Assembly: GCA_016584305.1 (NCBI GenBank)
Contig: JACEEZ010019052.1
Span: 24,934-88,933 of the forward strand
Direction of reading: 5' to 3'
Source of the DNA: Chionoecetes opilio
Lineage: Eukaryota; Arthropoda; Malacostraca; Decapoda; Majidae
Length of the DNA: 64,000 bases
Shown: piece after piece, positions 59,879 through 64,000 of the stretch
Layout of the letters: each line of letters starts with the position of its first letter
How positions within the stretch are numbered: position 1 is the stretch's first letter
The notes under the pieces: generated by a model
Database searches by the model: none
What the model was told of the DNA's origin: nothing
What the model saw: the letters and a program-made list of their open reading frames with translations, nothing else
Translations under genes and position numbers: made by a program

Positions 59879-61282
59879 TAATAAAAACTATCAAGTCTTG
59901 AATTGTTTATCTAAACAAATCTTATTTCAGTTCGTCCACACTAAACCTATGCCGAAATATATATGGCTAATCGGCTGGAAAACCTTAGGGAGGATCTCCA
60001 TTGCCAAAACCAAAGGTATTTAAAAAAAATGATGGTTGTTACCTCTGCTCGAAGGGAAATGGGAGTGATTTTCGATAAACTGTCAGGAATCGCAAAACTG
60101 GCCTCCACTGGGAAATGGCCCAAAATGAGTAGCAAAGACCAGTATAGAGTAGTCTTCGGCGTACCGTAAGCAATTGGGATGACATTAATCTTTAGCTTCA
60201 TATTATGACATTCATACTGTCAGAATAAATAAACTAGCAATAGGAAAAAAACACTAACGAAAATAGGGAGCTGGATTATGGGCTATGCAGGCCCGTAGCC
60301 ACGTGGGAGCTATCGGGGGCTTTTCCCCCAAGAAAATCATTAGCCCGCAAAACATTTTCAAACAAAAGGTTTTTTAATTAAGAAAGGGTAAATGATTTGT
60401 CTACACACAAAATGAAAAAAAATACGAAAAAATTCAAGCCCAGATGTACTAACTCTTTTTTGACACATTGATTTGATTCTATACAGCTATCATTTATTCA
60501 GTCACTGTAGCTAACCACTATATATATATATATCTAGTTATATATATATTATTAAATATAATTATATATATCTAATATATATATACATATATCGTGGCCA
60601 CGGTGCCAAAAATGTCGACCGGCGCATAATATTATGAATTTCAGGCACTAAAGCATCTCTACAGGATGTATGTGCAACGGAATAGGATGTACGTACAGTA
60701 GTTTATGTTATGTACCGTCTTCAGTGACACATACAGTCGTGTATAGTTGATGCAAAAGATAGGTTATTATTTAGTCAACGCTATATTTATACATGGTACT
60801 AAGATGTATCAGGGAAAACGAAATATATAAGAAATAATAACATCATCAATAGGGGAAATTACCCGATTGATGATTTTATATATTTATTTAACGCGAATTT
60901 ATGCAGGGGTTCTATTTATTTATCAGATAACGAAATATAGACAATGAAAAACTAAATAAAATTGCGAGTCTATTGTACCTTCATGATAAAAGTTGACTCG
61001 CAAAGTTTTTAAATGGCGAAGAGTAAGGACATATTAAGTTCATGAATATTTCTCATAGTCGCGTAATGGCATTTCTTCGCGTGTTTACTGTTGTTTATTT
61101 GATAATAAACCTATATTTGATAATAACAACTCCACCATGAAATGCTTGCAAAGCATGAAAATCCCCAGTAGTGGATGCAAGAATAAGATTGAACATGATG
61201 GTATAGTATGTTATATATAGTGAAGTAGTAGTAAACGCTTTAACATGGCGGGCAACAGTCTGCAATGAGTGTGTTGCTGGAT
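59879..61282. other. Unassigned, with AT microsatellite
   Basis: No gene is recognised. TA repeats lie at 60520-60595. A short frame at 59963-60169 (MANRLENLREDLHCQNQRYL...) has no known motif. Confidence 0.4.
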
Positions 61283-61366
61283 TTTTTTTTTTCCGTCAGG
61301 ATTAGAACCCTGATTCTCAGCACACACAGAATGATGACCACGGGTACCTTTCTAACCAGCTGGGAG
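61283..61366 (-). mobile_element. tRNA-like sequence (SINE head or tRNA pseudogene)
   Basis: On the minus strand, CCCAGCTGGTTAGAAAGG (61365-61348) fits an A box and GGGTTCTAATCCTG (61312-61299) fits a B box at tRNA spacing. No good acceptor stem can be drawn, so a working tRNA is unlikely. It differs from the GGGGAGGCGGTGG SINE family. Confidence 0.5.
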
Positions 61367-61977
61367 GTTATCCCTGAGGTCAATTAAAACCTTTGGTGAG
61401 TGTTCTTGGGGGGGGAGTTCAAGTTTGCGGGACCAGTAGGACCGCCACTTGATCACCCTGCCAATGAACACGATAAGGGGCAGGGGCCAGTCTGGATGTG
61501 TTTTCGCCGAGATCAGTGCAGCCTGGCCAGCCTAGACCGTCCTAGACCGGTATGGCAACACGTCGCAAAAACGCGTATTAGTCTTGGGAGAATACGTGGG
61601 ACCAATATCTTCGAATGCAATCGGGCGGAGGGACGGCCTCCTATTCCTTTCTCATTGAATTTTGGGGATGGCATTTGGTATGGGAGAAAGCATGTTTAAA
61701 TTTCTATAGGAGAGGAAAGGGGTGGGCCTCTTCAGGACTATCTATTTTTCTATTTTATTAGTGTTATATATGTTATTTCAATTTCACATGCTATTATTTT
61801 GAGTCTTTCACGAAAATAATGATTTATTCGGTGAGGCCAACAATGAACCTAGTGGATGCGTACTTATCCTCAATATATGATGCATACTGAATTTAAATCT
61901 GTACCATATTTCCTTCCTCAACAAATTCATGTTATCAGGGTGTTGCAATCTGCGTCTCGTCCACTTGTTTCATATTT
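61367..61977. other. Unassigned spacer
   Basis: No gene is recognised. The frame at 61400-61699 (99 codons) has no known motif. Confidence 0.4.
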
Positions 61978-62060
61978 CGAAGGGGAGGCGGTGGCTGAGT
62001 GGTTAGCGTCTGGTGAGGGTAGCGCTCGATGTCACCAAGTCGAATTACTATCGGGGGGTC
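61978..62060 (+). mobile_element. tRNA-derived SINE head
   Basis: GGGGAGGCGGTGGCTGAGTG (61982-62001) plus GTTAGCGTC is an A-box head of the same family as the RTE-inserted SINE. The B box region (AAGTCGAATTACTATCGGGG, near 62037-62056) has lost its GGTT. The body and tail are not delimited. Confidence 0.65.
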
Positions 62061-63165
62061 AACTTTTGGGCCATCTCTAATTAATGAAAGTGGCAGGAAA
62101 AGATTGGAAACAAGGTAGTGGTAATAACAAGGTCCCGTATTGCAAGTCCCGTAATAGGAGAGCAAACTGTTTCTTTCCATAGTTCGAGTAGGCCAAAGAT
62201 ACCCACAGGGGTACCCATCAATCTTACTTGACTGCGACTGAAAGTGCGGCGGAGGGGCACTAGGGGGGTAGATGACCAAAAACAAACTTCAGAGAAAACT
62301 ATTACAGTGAACTATAAAAACCAGCTGCGCCAATGGGAGAGTGCCAGCCATTCAGCCTAGAATGTACTGTGAAACTACCAGACCTCAATAAAAGAAGATA
62401 AAACCTAAGGAAGGAAGACAATAGCCTACAGGCATATAAAAGGGTCAAACGTAAAAAAAAAGAGACATAAATACCGCTCTATAGCTTTTCCAATCAATGT
62501 TTATCTGACTCTTGTACTCTCATATTTGTTATAAACGACTAACAAGGCATAGTTACTTGTACCTTGTGTTCGTTCTTATCATAATCACTTCTTAACGGAA
62601 TGATGAAAAAAACACAGTAAAGCTTATCATGAAACGGAAGTATGTAATCATTCACACAAAGGTCTGCACTTCCACATGATTCTTTAGGTTAGCGGTAAGT
62701 CGGCGGAGCGACAGAAAGCAAAATATATATTATTACGTAGCAGATGGAACTTCAACTTATTAAAACAGGCGAAATGAGAAATTAACCATGACATGAATAT
62801 TATTTATCCGTGATAGAACAAATGTTGACACCTTTTTTTTTTTTGTAACCTATAGCAAAAGTACATATAGCTGCCCACATTACCACTAGACGTGACAGTG
62901 TCCGGACTCACTATCATCCCCCTGGACCAAAATTTGGCTGAAACCTTCCGGGGAAAAGGGAGCATTTTTGTTTGGGGGGCAATCGCCAAGGAAGGGGCTT
63001 CTGAGGGAGAAAGGACAAAAAGTAAAGAGAAAAAACCCAAAAAAAAAGAAAAAAAAAAGGAAGAGAGTGAAAAACTTTACCCATTTTGTATCGAAAATTG
63101 TTACGGAGTACCGGGAAAAAAAACCAACATCATATTAAATTTCATATAAAAAACTTTCCCCTTAT
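62061..63165. other. Unassigned non-coding region
   Basis: No recognisable gene. Poly-T at 62831-62845 and an A-rich stretch at 63030-63062. The frame at 62892-63149 is Lys-rich because of the A tract. Confidence 0.4.
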
Positions 63166-63660
63166 CAATTACCTCTCTCCCCTCTCTTCTCTACTCTCTT
63201 TCCCCTCCTCCCCTCCTCTCTCCCCCTTTCTCTCTTCCCCCTCTCTTTTTCTCCTCTCTCTCTCCCTCTCTCTCCTCTCTCCCCCTCCTTTTCTCTCTCC
63301 CCCTCTCTCTCTCTCTCTCTCTCTCCCCCCTCTCTCTTCTCTCTCTCTCTCTCTCCCCCTCTCTTTCTCTCTCTCTCTCCCCCCCCTTTTTTTTTTTTTT
63401 TTTTTTTAATTTCTTATTTTTTTTTTTTTTTTTTTTTTTTTCTATATATTATATATATATATAATACTTATATATATATTATTAAAAATATAATATATAT
63501 ATATAAAATTTTATATATATATATTTTTTAAAAAATTTTTAAAATTAATATATAATATTTTATATATAAAAAATATATAAAATAAATTATATATATATAA
63601 AATTTATATAAAAATTTATATATATATATATATTATATATAATATATATATATATATATA
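63166..63660 (+). repeat. CT-rich, poly-T and AT microsatellite block
   Basis: CTCTCT/CCCCTC repeats (63170-63385), T runs (63386-63441), then TA-rich repeats to 63660. Confidence 0.95.
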
Positions 63661-64000
63661 AATATGTCGGCATTGGGTTTTGGCCATCGTGGCCGGCTAA
63701 AACGAACATACGCCTTTTTTTAGGTTTTTTTTTTGCGGGCCCAAACGTCCTTCGTTTTAAAACCCTCGATCTCAGTAAATCTGACCGATGCGGTTTTTTT
63801 TGTTTACTCTCCGCCCGCTCTCTATCCTCTTGAAGTGTTATTGACATTGCTGGTATCGGGTCCCCCCTTTTCCCCAAAAGGTCTAGTAAAAAAAAGGGTG
63901 CAAACGTCAACGCGCAGGGCAGTTTCTGAATTCGCTACTTTTCTCTCTCTCTGAGCACTTTATCCTTGATTCCTCGGCAGGGTGGTAAAGGGGGTTTGGA
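63661..64000. other. Unassigned window end
   Basis: Mixed-composition DNA with no recognised gene. The frame at 63733-63954 runs off-motif. Confidence 0.4.

Overview
The window is eukaryotic and repeat-dominated. I find no bacterial-style genes, rRNA or CRISPR, and no intact host gene I can name. The most likely source is a decapod crustacean. The reasons are very dense microsatellites (AT, GA/CT, GT), many short TTAGG/CCTAA tracts, CR1-, RTE- and jockey-type LINEs, and tRNA-headed SINEs. This is an inference from repeat content, not a demonstrated identity.

Layout. 1-360: AT-rich palindromic repeats and a hairpin. 361-11261: a nested block. An RTE-like LINE carries a CR1-like LINE (antisense) and a tRNA-derived SINE. 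It is followed by a non-autonomous LTR retrotransposon whose 3' LTR is broken by the left end of a DNA transposon. 11262-11845: spacer with a CR1 fragment. 11846-25227: the same block again, with the same nested insertions and the same reverse-transcriptase active-site change. This second copy contains an extra internal repeat (about 16.2-18.07 kb repeated at 18.12-20.0 kb) that starts right after the window's only ambiguous base (N at 18122). 22417-33907: in the second copy the DNA element can be followed end to end. It is 11,491 bp, with imperfect terminal inverted repeats, sub-terminal GTTAGTCA/GAGTAAC repeats and a TGCA duplication, and the missing last 73 bp of the LTR lie on its far side. 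The LTR element then ends at 33984 next to an ATAT duplication matching its 5' flank. From about 22.63 kb to about 33.4 kb the text looks like uncorrected, insertion-rich sequence, so its reading frames cannot be trusted.

34140-37352: another RTE-like fragment, split by a 1.94 kb element with GG-AACTACAC inverted termini. 38217-41260: four tandem units, each a CACCC-rich minisatellite followed by a conserved tail. 41.3-44.06 kb: AT, GA and T-rich simple repeats and a SINE-like element. 47340-49130 (minus) and 52425-53640 (plus): the two complementary halves of a decayed jockey-like LINE. 55.9-58.5 kb: an exon-like region I cannot identify, its last segment partly duplicated at 58.69-58.97 kb. 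The remainder is simple repeats, tRNA-like SINE heads and unexplained non-coding DNA.

The main story is order of insertion. RTE came first, then CR1 and SINE into it; the LTR element and then the 11.5 kb TIR element followed next door; last came a duplication of the whole stack, real or created by assembly. No host pathway can be read from this window.
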